Under the pieces are notes generated by a model. That model was not told where the DNA came from and searched no databases. It was given only the letters and a program-made list of their open reading frames with translations. Below are positions 9,422 through 19,100 of a DNA stretch of 64,000 bases, one piece after another. Made by a program: the position numbers and the translations under genes. Source of the DNA: an uncultured Dongia sp. (GTDB lineage Bacteria; Pseudomonadota; Alphaproteobacteria; Dongiales; Dongiaceae); contig NZ_CAKZGO010000003.1 of NCBI RefSeq assembly GCF_936916975.1, positions 124,001 through 188,000 on the forward strand. The letters are read 5' to 3'. Within the stretch, counting starts at the first letter, position 1. Every line of letters begins with the position of its first letter.

Positions 9422-10122
9422 CTGCCGAATCCTTGGCCTTCGCGTGGTGCCTGAGTGACAGCGCGTTTTTCACCCAAGCTCAGTAATTCCAAGCGCATTT
9501 CAACCCGACGACTCTGCTCATCCGACTCCTTGGCGTCATTGAAGGAATAGCCTCCAACCAGAAACAGATTCCGCACATCGGCCTTCTGGTTTTCAGAAAG
9601 AAGATTGTCCCCCACCTCAGCAAACATCGCGCAGACAACTCGCTGGCTGCGCTGAAGGCTGAGATTCAAATTGAGGAGATATTCGCCCTTCTTGTCGGTA
9701 TAGCCTTCGACGACGACACGTTTGAGAACGCGTTTCCCGAGCTCATCATTGGCCAAGGTCAGTATCTCCGGGACAAACTGCCGGAGCACGCGCTCCTGAT
9801 CATGGGTCAGATTGTGCTTGTTGGATGCAAACTGCGCGCGATCACCAAAATCCACGACACGCCGATCTAGGTCGATCCTTATGCCCGGATACCGCTTCGC
9901 AGCCTCCATGAACCTTCGCAAAAACTCATCGACATCTTGTTTATATTGTTGCTCCAGTTTCTCTTGCTCGGTGACTGTTTTGGTGACGGCAAGCAATGCC
10001 ACCGCCATGACGACCAGAAACAAGACCATAAGCGCGGTCATGAGATCGGCGAAGGATATCCAGAAAGGCTTTTCGGCCTCGTCCTTCCCACCACGCTTTA
10101 TGGATAGCCGGGTTCCGATCAT
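9409..10122 (-). CDS. zorB: ZorB-like MotB/OmpA-domain protein
   Basis: N-terminal TM helix with conserved Asp (WISFADLMTALMVLFLVVMAVALL) and OmpA-like VVVEGYTDKKGEYLLNLNLSLQRSQRV. Confidence 0.88.
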   Translation of the reverse strand: MIGTRLSIKRGGKDEAEKPFWISFADLMTALMVLFLVVMAVALLAVTKTVTEQEKLEQQYKQDVDEFLRRFMEAAKRYPGIRIDLDRRVVDFGDRAQFASNKHNLTHDQERVLRQFVPEILTLANDELGKRVLKRVVVEGYTDKKGEYLLNLNLSLQRSQRVVCAMFAEVGDNLLSENQKADVRNLFLVGGYSFNDAKESDEQSRRVEMRLELLSLGEKRAVTQAPREGQGFGRCML

Positions 10123-10125
10123 GGC

Positions 10126-12195
10126 CTAACTCCGTACCGGGGTTTTCACGCCTGCGGTTGCCAAAGTGCTATCAAGTTCGAGAATGGTTGCCGAAAGGAG
10201 CTGAACCGCCGATGTAAGCTTGGTGTGGAACTCGTGGTTAGCCCTGTCCAAGGTGCGTTTGATCTCATCGGCGAAGGATTGATGTGCTTCGGCCAGCACC
10301 TTGCTGACACCGTCGAGATAGGTGTCAGCCTGTGTTTGCGCGGTGCCAAGGCGTGCGGCCGAATTTTCGATGCGCGCCAGAATATCGCCGGTGAGGGCCG
10401 CCTCCTTACGTGCGCTCTCCACGACATTCCGTAGTTCGGTCATCAGCAGGCCAACGGCGTCGCGCTGTGCCCGGTAGTCGTTCAGCAATTCCTGAAGGGC
10501 GGTAGCGCCGGAAATCAATGCCCCTGAGGTCTCCGACATCCGGGCGGAAACGAGTGCAGCTTGATCAATTACACTAGCCACCCTTTGCCCAGCGCTGGCG
10601 AAGCTGTCGGCGGCGGCACTGATCTGCCCGGCACCCAGGTTCATTTTGTCAATCGAGATATTGGTCGCATGAGTGAGAAGCTGCATGTTCTCGGCCATCA
10701 AAGACGAAGCGTTGGCGATTTCCTTGATCGCCGTGTCGACGGAATCGGTCATCGCACCGACGGCGGTTTGTGTCCGCTCGCTCATCGCTTGTTCGCGGGC
10801 GCGGTTGTTTTCATATGCCGCGGTTTGGGAATCGGTCAGCTTCTCCAGCATGTCACTAACTTGAGACCCAATAGTCTCCAGTGTTGCCTGGATTTTATGG
10901 CTGGTTTCGGTTTGTGAGGTTGATGTTAGCTGTTTGATTTGCTCCACGAAGGCGATCGATTGCGTGTTGATCGCTTCCTGGCGGGCTTCCATTTTTTCGA
11001 TGGCCTGGGCCATTCTTTCGGCCATTGTATCGGTGGATCGGCGGCTAGATTCCTCAATATTGCTAACTAGGGTCCGCAAGGTACCGACAGCTTCCTGCAT
11101 GCTTTGGGCTGTTTGCTTGTTGAGGTCGCTGAGGCCCGAAATCTGCCCGCCGAACAGGTCATTCAGCCGCTGGCTGAAACTGGTCATGACATCCTGCAGC
11201 ATGCGGCCAGCCGACGCACTCTGATCACCGGCGGCGGTCTTGACGACCTCGGCGATATCGCGCAGCGGGCCTTGCAGGCTGGTCTGGATGCCCTCGGCGA
11301 TGGCGCTGGCCAGATTGCGGCTGTCCTCCCGCGCCGCCTCGGTAAGCCGAGTAACCATCTGGCCCTGCTGTTCCCGTGCCGATGCAATCTGTGCTTCGGT
11401 CAATTCACGCAGCAAATCGCCCAGCTCGCTCACCAAGGCGTCCTTGAGGATTCTGGACTGGCTGGCAGACTCTTCCGACGAAGTTACGAGGCGAGACAAA
11501 TACTCTTCGCCAACGCCGGAGACGAACCGTTCGTCAATGGTATGCGCGATCTGCTCGGTCAGGCGGTAGAGCCATGCGAGGAGGAATTTTTCAATAAAGG
11601 TGATTGCGATGGCGAGGGTAATGGCAGTTGCCGAGATCAGAAAAGCCTGACTGACATCGTCCATCAGAAACTTAAGACTTGTTTGGGATTTGGTCGGGTC
11701 GCTCACGTCCAGCTTTTGCAAACCCTGGATCAGGCCGCCAAATGTGCCGATAATTCCAATACCAGTAAATATTCCAGGGAGGTGTTTGAAGAATTCCGTA
11801 TGCCGACGGGTGTCGACGAGAAATTGATTGTTAAAGTAGATTTCCGCCGGACCAGTGGCGCGCACAGCAATTATCTCCGTCTTGCCGTCGCGCTCTATGC
11901 GCTGGATATGCAAGGACTCGCGATACTCCCTCCAAAGATAGTCCAGCCGTTTGTGCTTGGCGAATATCTCGTCGAACTCGGTGATGGCATTCTGCGATGA
12001 AGCCGATGTCAACCTGTTTCGCAAGAGCCTGAAGCGGACACCATGCCATATGCCCGGCAACAGGAAGAAGAACACAAACAAGGCTGTGAGAAGAGTGAGG
12101 ACAACGAACGCTGTGCTATGCAGCTGCGGGAGCACTGCGGCCAGAAACTTGTCCGCATCGCGGGCGATATCGGCGAGAAGAGAATCGAGGTTCAC
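10126..12195 (-). CDS. zorA: ZorA-like MotA-type proton channel protein with long cytoplasmic tail
   Basis: FTGIGIIGTFGGLIQGLQKLDVSDPTKSQTSLKFLMDDVSQAFLISATAITLAIAITFIEKF MotA/TolQ/ExbB-like region, then ~450 aa helical tail; GTG start. Confidence 0.88.
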   Translation of the reverse strand: MNLDSLLADIARDADKFLAAVLPQLHSTAFVVLTLLTALFVFFFLLPGIWHGVRFRLLRNRLTSASSQNAITEFDEIFAKHKRLDYLWREYRESLHIQRIERDGKTEIIAVRATGPAEIYFNNQFLVDTRRHTEFFKHLPGIFTGIGIIGTFGGLIQGLQKLDVSDPTKSQTSLKFLMDDVSQAFLISATAITLAIAITFIEKFLLAWLYRLTEQIAHTIDERFVSGVGEEYLSRLVTSSEESASQSRILKDALVSELGDLLRELTEAQIASAREQQGQMVTRLTEAAREDSRNLASAIAEGIQTSLQGPLRDIAEVVKTAAGDQSASAGRMLQDVMTSFSQRLNDLFGGQISGLSDLNKQTAQSMQEAVGTLRTLVSNIEESSRRSTDTMAERMAQAIEKMEARQEAINTQSIAFVEQIKQLTSTSQTETSHKIQATLETIGSQVSDMLEKLTDSQTAAYENNRAREQAMSERTQTAVGAMTDSVDTAIKEIANASSLMAENMQLLTHATNISIDKMNLGAGQISAAADSFASAGQRVASVIDQAALVSARMSETSGALISGATALQELLNDYRAQRDAVGLLMTELRNVVESARKEAALTGDILARIENSAARLGTAQTQADTYLDGVSKVLAEAHQSFADEIKRTLDRANHEFHTKLTSAVQLLSATILELDSTLATAGVKTPVRS

Positions 12196-12401
12196 TTCGT
12201 GGTTCCCACTTTCGAGAGCTTTGTCCCTTTGGCCTGGGCCTCAGCCAGATCCTCAACACCATGAGTCTCGCAATAGGCGAAGAGCAAGGCTTCCACCATG
12301 TTGGTCTGAGAGCGTCGTTCGCGCGTGGCGGCAGCTTCGAGCAGCCGCTTGAAGCGTGGTGAGACGCGAAAGCTGAGGGAGATAGTTTTAGCGGAAGGCA
12401 T
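12192..12401 (-). CDS. Ribbon-helix-helix (CopG/Arc-like) small protein, putative regulator of the Zorya operon
   Basis: 69 aa MPSAKTISLSFRVSPRFKRLLEAAATRERRSQTNMVEALLFAYCETHG; stop overlaps the zorA GTG start (GTGA). Confidence 0.7.
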   Translation of the reverse strand: MPSAKTISLSFRVSPRFKRLLEAAATRERRSQTNMVEALLFAYCETHGVEDLAEAQAKGTKLSKVGTTK

Positions 12402-12417
12402 AGTTGCTCTTTTAGTT

Positions 12418-12438
12418 TGTATATATCTTTACTATACA
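12418..12438. promoter_or_regulatory. Candidate operator palindrome upstream of the RHH-zorA operon
   Basis: TGTATA-N9-TATACA directly upstream of the RHH start codon in an AT-rich stretch. Confidence 0.4.
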
Positions 12439-12704
12439 TTTATTGATAGCAGTGTGAAGCGGATTTTTGACTGGTATAGGAAGCCGTCCACATAACTTGA
12501 TCAAAGAACAGGCGAGCACGATGGCTTCCTAAAATCGAGGGACTTCGGCACAGCCGTTGTCGTTCGCCAAGGTAGCGAAATAACTAGCCCCCTAACGGCT
12601 CTCTTTGAAAAGGCTGCCGCGTTGGCGTACTCTTGCTCTCAGAACCGTCCAAAGGCAGGAAGAATGACCTATTTTCTGCGGTCAGTTGATCTCGCGGTGT
12701 CGCG

Positions 12705-12853
12705 TCTCACTCGAGTGACGCAGCTCGTTCGCGATGAACTCTCACCACTCTCTCCGCCGTTTGGGTCGTTTTTTTTGTCCGGAATGAGCTTAACTGCACC
12801 GGCTGGACGGTCAGATTTCTGAGCTTCGCCCGTAAGGGCCCAATTGTGGCGAC
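12705..12853 (+). repeat. Right copy of ~148-bp imperfect direct repeat flanking the Zorya module
   Basis: TGTCCGGAATGAGCTTAACTGCACCGGCTGGACGGTCAGATTTCTGAGCTTCGCCCGTAAGGGCCCAATTGTGGCGAC aligns to 3598..3675. Confidence 0.75.
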
Positions 12854-13058
12854 ATTGTTACAATGCGCCTTTATGCATCTGATTTTGCCCCTTTACGCAC
12901 AAGTCACCAAGCGGGCTGCAGTGCCATTTTTTGGCGTAACCAGTTTATGTAAATAAACGCATTATCACCGCGCTTGTCGGTGTTAGAGGTTCACACTAGC
13001 ACCGTTGCGATAGACATTTACTTGAGCGAAATACGCGAAACCGGATTTAAAAGAGCTC

Positions 13059-13454
13059 ATGACCCCAACAGCCAAATCGATGGGACTCGATCGGATAAAA
13101 CCGGGCGCTTCGGCCGCTCGGGCCATCTCAGCCCAACTCTTGCCTTCGTCTAAGATCATTCGCATTGAACTTGCCGATCGGCGTGCACTGGAGGTCCCTT
13201 GCACGATGATTGAAGGCCTACGAGGTCAACCAGCTCGGAAAATCCAAGTGATTGAGATAACGGGTCCGGGTTCGGGGATTCATTTTCCGCTGCTTGATAT
13301 TGACCTGTCTGTTGAAGGCCTTTTCGAAGGGGTCTACGGAACCAGACGCTGGATGGCGTGTCTCCGCGAGCCGTCTGGCTCGACTCGATCTCCGGCTCAA
13401 GCAGGCTCCAAAAGTCGCAATGGTCGCCTTGGCAATAGAGCCACCAACAGCTGA
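13059..13454 (+). CDS. DUF2442-like protein
   Basis: IRIELADRRALEVPCTMIEGLRG...GSGIHFPLLDIDLSVEGLFEG resembles the DUF2442 pattern (IHWPxLDEDLSVEGLL). Confidence 0.5.
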   Translation: MTPTAKSMGLDRIKPGASAARAISAQLLPSSKIIRIELADRRALEVPCTMIEGLRGQPARKIQVIEITGPGSGIHFPLLDIDLSVEGLFEGVYGTRRWMACLREPSGSTRSPAQAGSKSRNGRLGNRATNS

Positions 13455-13844
13455 CTCCATCGCTGACCCAAGCGCCATTGACGCCGCCGCGAGCCGGCCA
13501 TCGGCTTAACGGATTGGACAGATGCGCTTTGTGGATGGCGCGTTCGAATCCTCCGATGACAATGTCCGGATCAACGCTCAGTATCTGCCGGAGCCATTTG
13601 AGCACTGCAGGCAGCTCATGCCCGGGTCACGGGGAGGTTATCCAGTTCTGATCGAGGTCAGGTCCGACGCATAGCCTTTGTGTGCGGTTGCGCCACGGAG
13701 CTGAGCATCAGATCATCCCTTTAACAGGCGCCTGCCGCCGTGGCGCCATGACTCGCATCTCGCGCCGCATGATCATGAATTGCAGGCCGCTTCAATGGAT
13801 CAACTCGGCCTTGGGAACCATGATCCCCAAGGCGAGCCGTCGCC

Positions 13845-14852
13845 CTAGGCCGCCTTTCCGATCTCCGCCGGTGACCATGGCACGACGCGCTCCAGCTCCG
13901 GATCCGGAAACACCTGCCGGACAACGCCGCCGATCAGTTCCCCCGCCGCCTTCGCACCAATCATCGATAGCCGGATCGCGCCCGGCGTGTGTGACGCCAC
14001 GCGCTCGCCGTCGATCGTCAGCCATGACACCGACTTCCTGACTGCCGGGATCGCCGCCCAGGCGCCGATCTGCTTGAAGAAGAAACTGACACCGGCCGCG
14101 TCGCATTCGTCCCGCAGCGCCTCCGCCCAGGCCGGGTGCATTTCACGGGCTGCGGGACCGCTCTCGCCACCGACGATGACCCAGTCGAGCCCGGCACTGG
14201 CCAGATCGACCGAGCGGTCCGCGCCGCCATTCACCGCCTCCGCCAGACTGATCGCTCCGAGGAGCGGCTCGACCGACACGAAGCGCACGACCGCCGGCAC
14301 GTCGAGAAGGACGGGAATGCGTTCGTTTGCCCGCCTCTGATCCTCGGCTGAGACGCCGAGCCAGACGTTCGGCAGCGGCCAGTGCCGAAGCTGCGCCCCC
14401 GGCCGCAATGCCGACACTTGAGCGTTGATGCGTTCCGGCGTCGCCGGATCGCTGACGTAGGCGCGCGTGATCTCGGCGCGTTTCGTCAGGACCTGGAACG
14501 TGTGTTTGTCGGCCAGCGCCATGACCGCGAATATCCGGTCCCGGGCGGCCGTCGGCAGGTTGTCATGGAATACGTCCGACATCGAGTTGACGAAGACGCG
14601 GCGCGGCGTCCCGCGCCACGTCAGCGGCTCCAACAGCGTCTTCTCGACGACGTTGATCTTGCCGGTCCAGACCGGTTTTCCATTTGCGCCGAGCGTGGTC
14701 GTCCCGGCGTATTTTGCGGAGACGGCGGCGTTGGGATGAGCCGCCATCCGGTGCGCGTCGCGCATGGCGTAGCAGTTCGTGCAGCCGGGACTGGCGAGCG
14801 AACAGCCCGCCGTCGGATTCCAGGTTTTGTCCGTCCACGATATCTCGGTCAT
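13845..14852 (-). CDS. Phage Gp37/Gp68-like (DUF5131) family protein
   Basis: MTEISWTDKTWNPTAGCSLASPGCTNCYAMRDAHRM...VFVNSMSDVFHDNLP...HTFQVLTKRAE...WLGVSAEDQ...DWVIVGGESGPAAREMHPAW; start at 14852. Confidence 0.88.
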   Translation of the reverse strand: MTEISWTDKTWNPTAGCSLASPGCTNCYAMRDAHRMAAHPNAAVSAKYAGTTTLGANGKPVWTGKINVVEKTLLEPLTWRGTPRRVFVNSMSDVFHDNLPTAARDRIFAVMALADKHTFQVLTKRAEITRAYVSDPATPERINAQVSALRPGAQLRHWPLPNVWLGVSAEDQRRANERIPVLLDVPAVVRFVSVEPLLGAISLAEAVNGGADRSVDLASAGLDWVIVGGESGPAAREMHPAWAEALRDECDAAGVSFFFKQIGAWAAIPAVRKSVSWLTIDGERVASHTPGAIRLSMIGAKAAGELIGGVVRQVFPDPELERVVPWSPAEIGKAA

Positions 14853-15138
14853 GATGCGTGCCTTGTCTGTTGATGACGATGTTGGTCCGTTGCTTGAGAC
14901 GCACGTCACGCGATGTCTGCCGGCCGGAATCCGGGCTTCCGCCCGGCAGCGGTTCGACGTCGTCCTCGTTCGCCTCGGTGAGGAGATAGAGACGTCGGGG
15001 CCGGTCGTTTCCAATTTGGAGGCGATTTTTTTCGGCCAGGCTTCTGACTGATTTCGCGTTGATTTTCGGAAGGTGACCCTTGTGAACTCCTCCACGGTGC
15101 CGGTAGATGGGGACGAGCCTTTCTGAGCGGCATAGGCG

Positions 15139-15639
15139 TCAGGTCAGCCTGCCCATAGAGTAGCCAAACTCCCCCGCGCCGGCCGCTTCCAGCTCTGCGC
15201 GCACTTCCTGTTCGCGCCCCCTGCCTGTCCAGGACACCGTGGTTCCGCTGTATCTGAACTTTCTGCTTTTGACAGGCACCTTCGCCTCCTCGCTTGGGGC
15301 GTCAACGAACTTCACCCAGAGATCCCGGACCGGATCTTTGTCGACGTTGGGAGCGCTCTCGGCCTTGGGCGCAGCTGCCAGTTTCGCCTTTTCGGCCTCC
15401 TCCCAATCCAGGATCCCCTTCGCTTCCGCCAGGACATCCTTCAGCTTCGGATACGGCGTCTTGCCGAGACCGGCAGCGATCACCGTGCCGCCGAGCTGGA
15501 TCTTCTTCCGCGTATCCGCCTTGCGCTGCTTTTCCACTACGCCTTTCCGCCGGCGTTGCGCCCATAGCGCGAGTTCTTGAGCTTCCCGCTCGAACTGCTC
15601 TATCGCCGTGAGCTCCTGCTGCAATGCCTTCTTGCTCAT
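15139..15639 (-). CDS. TraD-like conjugal transfer/mobilization accessory protein (with C-terminal extension)
   Basis: MSKKALQQELTAIEQFEREAQELALWAQRRRKGVVEKQRKADTRKKIQLGGTVIAAGL pattern; divergent from the relaxase gene. Confidence 0.6.
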   Translation of the reverse strand: MSKKALQQELTAIEQFEREAQELALWAQRRRKGVVEKQRKADTRKKIQLGGTVIAAGLGKTPYPKLKDVLAEAKGILDWEEAEKAKLAAAPKAESAPNVDKDPVRDLWVKFVDAPSEEAKVPVKSRKFRYSGTTVSWTGRGREQEVRAELEAAGAGEFGYSMGRLT

Positions 15640-15795
15640 GATGAACCGCTCCTTTCCCTGTTTCGTGCTCTCCGCACGAGAAGCCAGATAGAGTCGATTC
15701 CGCCGTTCGCCACACCGGGCCTCATCGGACCGGTTTCGTAAAGTGAGCTCCGCCGCCCGCAGTGACACCCCGGCTCGTCCGGCCCTCAGGTTACT

Positions 15796-16096
15796 CGGTC
15801 GGCGGGGACGCCGACCGATACCGCATCGCACGACGTGCGCTGCTCAATGCCGCCGCCTATCGGCGCCGCCCCGCAAGCAGGCAAAAGAGTCGTCTCGACC
15901 ATCCGTCGATCCGGGCGCGGACACCTCCCTGTCGAGCAACGGTCCAATAGCCGGGGCAACGCCCCGGCTCCCCCCGAGCCCCAAGTTGTTCGGTCGGCGG
16001 CGACGCCGACCGATACCGCATCGGGCAACGCCCCGATGCTCTGAGGCGCCGCTTAGCAGCGCCGAAGCGCAATATACAGCCTGCCGGGAGGCAGGC
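15796..16096. other. Candidate oriT region: repeated hairpins plus GCGCAATATAC motif upstream of the relaxase
   Basis: 33-bp repeat CGGTCGGCGGSGACGCCGACCGATACCGCATCG at 15796..15828 and 15991..16023 (each a 9-bp-stem hairpin), GCATCGGG/CCCGATGC hairpin at ~16018..16039, GCGCAATATACA at 16067 followed by GCCTGCC-GGGA-GGCAGGC hairpin (16079..16096); lies between divergent TraD-like and TraA genes. Confidence 0.5.
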
Positions 16097-16197
16097 CGTG
16101 ATTGCGTGTCCACCTGGGCTGAGTGGCGAGGGACCGCCACCGCCTCTACCTCCTTTATGAGGCCGCCATACAGGCGCCCTCACTTTGGGAGCGAACG

Positions 16198-19100
16198 ATG
16201 GCCATCGGCTACATCAATGTCTCGATCGTGGGCACGGCGCGCGGCAACAGCGTGGTCGGGCTTGCCGCCTATGTCTGCCGGCGGAACACCGTCAGCCAAG
16301 TCGACGGCGCCGACTACCGCTTCGCTCATCAGGCAGGCGATCTGGGCGCGGTCGACGTTCTTCTGCCGCCGGGAGCTCCGGCCGCTTTCCAAGATCCGAT
16401 CGCCTTCTGCACAGCGCTGGAAAGGGCCGAACTGACCCGCCCGCGGCGCAAACAACCGACCCGCTGGAAGCACAATGCCCAACTGGCGAAGCACGTCATT
16501 CTAGCGCTGCCGAAGGAATTGACCGGGCCTGAGCGCCGACGTCTCGCCCGGGACTGGGCGGAGACGCAATACGTCGCTCACGGCGCCGGATGCGTGGTAG
16601 CACACCACCGCCCCGATCCGGTCGGTTCCGACAATCATCACGCCCACATCATTGTCAGCACCCGTGAGGTGAGCTCGAACGGCCTCGGCAACAAGCTGCG
16701 CGAACTGAACCCGGCCTTCAGCCGTGGCGCCAGCCACGACAAGGCCAATTTGCACAAGGAAGACCTGCCGGCCACGTGGCGGCAGTTCCAGGAAGCCTGG
16801 TTCCGGGCAAACGGCATCAAGATCCAGGTCGATGCGCCGGCCGCCGTCTCCGGTGTCCATCTCGGCGCCGCGAAGCACGCCAAAAGGTCGGCCGCCTTCG
16901 CGGTCAAACGTGCCAACGATGCCGCAAAGAAGGATGCCAGCGAACGCCTGCATGATCCTCAGAACCTCCTGTGGGAGGCGACCCGGCAACGAGCCACATT
17001 CACGCTGCGCGACCTCTCACGGATCTTGCAGCGCCACGGGATTTTAGGCGGCGAGGCCTCAGCGATCATTGAGGCCGCGCTCGCCCTCGGCGAAGCCGTC
17101 GCCCTCTTCGACCGTGAGACCGGTCAGCCGACCCAGTTTTTCACGACACGGACCGTCCGCAACCAGGAACGGCGGATCGTGGGGACGGCCCAGATCATCG
17201 CCAAACGGCGCATGAGCGCCAAGAGGAGGAGGCTCGTCGAGGCCGATCTCGACGGTCGCATGCCGGCGCTCGAGCTCAGCGCAGAGCAGTCCGACACCCT
17301 TCGGCGCATCCTGGCGGCACCCGACCTGCAGATGCTCCACGGCTTCACCGGCTCCGATAAATCCCGCCTGACCCAGGCCGCACGGCAGTGCCTCGAAGCC
17401 GTCGGATATCGTGTCATCGGCCTTGCTCCCACCAACACCGGTGCCTGCGCGATGGCCGTCAGTGGCTTCGGTGACGCCACGACCATCGATCTCGAACTTC
17501 TGCGCCAGGAGAATCCGGGCGCTCGGTCTAATGCCTGGAACAAGCGCACCTGCCTGATTGTCGACGATGCCGACATGGTCGACGCCCCCCGCTATGAGCA
17601 CTTGCTCATTGCGGCCGCCAAGGCCGAGGCCCGGATGATCCTGGTCGGCGACGAAAGCCGCTCGACCTCTGTTGAACGCGGGGGGGTTTTTGACGCGCTC
17701 AGGGAACGCCATGGCTGGAACGGACTGACCGAGTTTTCCCACCAGAACGACGACTGGGCACGTGCTGCCAGCGATGCCTTCGCCAGGGGCCGTGTGAACG
17801 ATGGAATCCGCGCCTATGCCGAACGCGGCCGCCTTCAGTGGTCGGATCGGCTCGATCAGACGATAGACGATCTCGTCGCGGCCTGGGTGCGGGACAATCG
17901 GATGGACCCTGGCGCCAACCGGTTCGTCTACGCCACCAACGACGACGTCGTCGACCGGCTCAACACCGAGATCCAGGCGGCACGATGGGCGCGGCGGCCC
18001 ATTCCACCCACGCGATTCAACACCATTCGCGGTAACGGCCACCTGCTCCCCGGCGACCGAATCCAGTTCCACGCCGGTAACCGCAGATTCGAGATCGCCG
18101 CCGGGATGGTGGGAACGGTCAGGCAGGCCGCCGCTGACCGTATTAGCTTTTATACGGATGACGCGAGGGTCCTGAGTTTCGGCCCCAGGAGATTCAAGGG
18201 CTGGGGCCTCGGTTACGCCGGGACGGTCTATCGGGGCGCAAGTAAGGTGCACGACCAGGTCTATGCGCTCTACGACGACAAGCTCGCCTGGCATGTCCGG
18301 ACGTCTCAAATCGGCTTTACCCGGCACCGGGAGGACCTCACCCTCTTCGTGCCTCGCGCACTCGCGGCCGACGAGCAGGCCCTCGTCCGCCAGATGGCGC
18401 GCGCGGACCAAAATCGTCTGTCTCTGGCCTTCACTGGTACGCAGGAAGCCGCCGAGATCGCCAAACGTCTTCGGCGCGCGGCGCTCAAGCCGGCGCTGCC
18501 GCTCATTCTTCGAGTGCGGGGCGCCGACGGACAGCTGCTCACCTTCGATCTTCAGTCGGAGGACGGCCATAAAGCAGCGAGAGGGTATCTTTTGACAGCA
18601 AGCCCAAGCCAGCTCGCGGTCGCCTATCGCAACGTTCAACAACTGGCCCGGCCGGCGAAGTCTCGCGGCACTGCGCCCAACGACGCCGAGATCCTCCGCC
18701 GCCAAATCGACGGCATCGCAAAGAGACTTGGCCTGAACGCCGTAACCGGTGAGCCCGCTTCAGATTGCCTCAAACATGCGCTGCTTGTGCGCGAAACAGC
18801 CTGGCATCTCGACGCTTCGGGTCTCGATACCGAGGTTCGTGACAGCACCGGCAGATACATGAACATCGCATGGCTGCTGTTCAACCCAAACCTGGTTCCA
18901 TGGGCCAGTTGGGCGGCGCTCGGGCGGAGGCTGCGCCAGCTGCACGGCAGTGTCCTCGATGCGCTTATCGAGCGCCTACACCAAATTCGCAATTGCGACA
19001 CCATCTCGGACGACATGCGGAGCGCCTGCGCCCTGGCACAGCATCTGATCCGCATATCGCGCGTCATCCGCGACGGCGCCAACCTCACCCGCGAGCAGCT

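Noticed and set aside
13156-13605. Minus-strand 149-aa ORF (…LKWLRQILSVDPDIVIGGFERAIHKAHLSNPLSRWPARGG…) with protein-like composition
   Set aside because: No family recognised and it overlaps the better supported DUF2442-like plus-strand ORF; could be a gene remnant but not supportable without a search.
17059-18705. 548-aa minus-strand ORF opposite the relaxase
   Set aside because: Antisense shadow ORF of a GC-rich gene; low-complexity composition, no domain.
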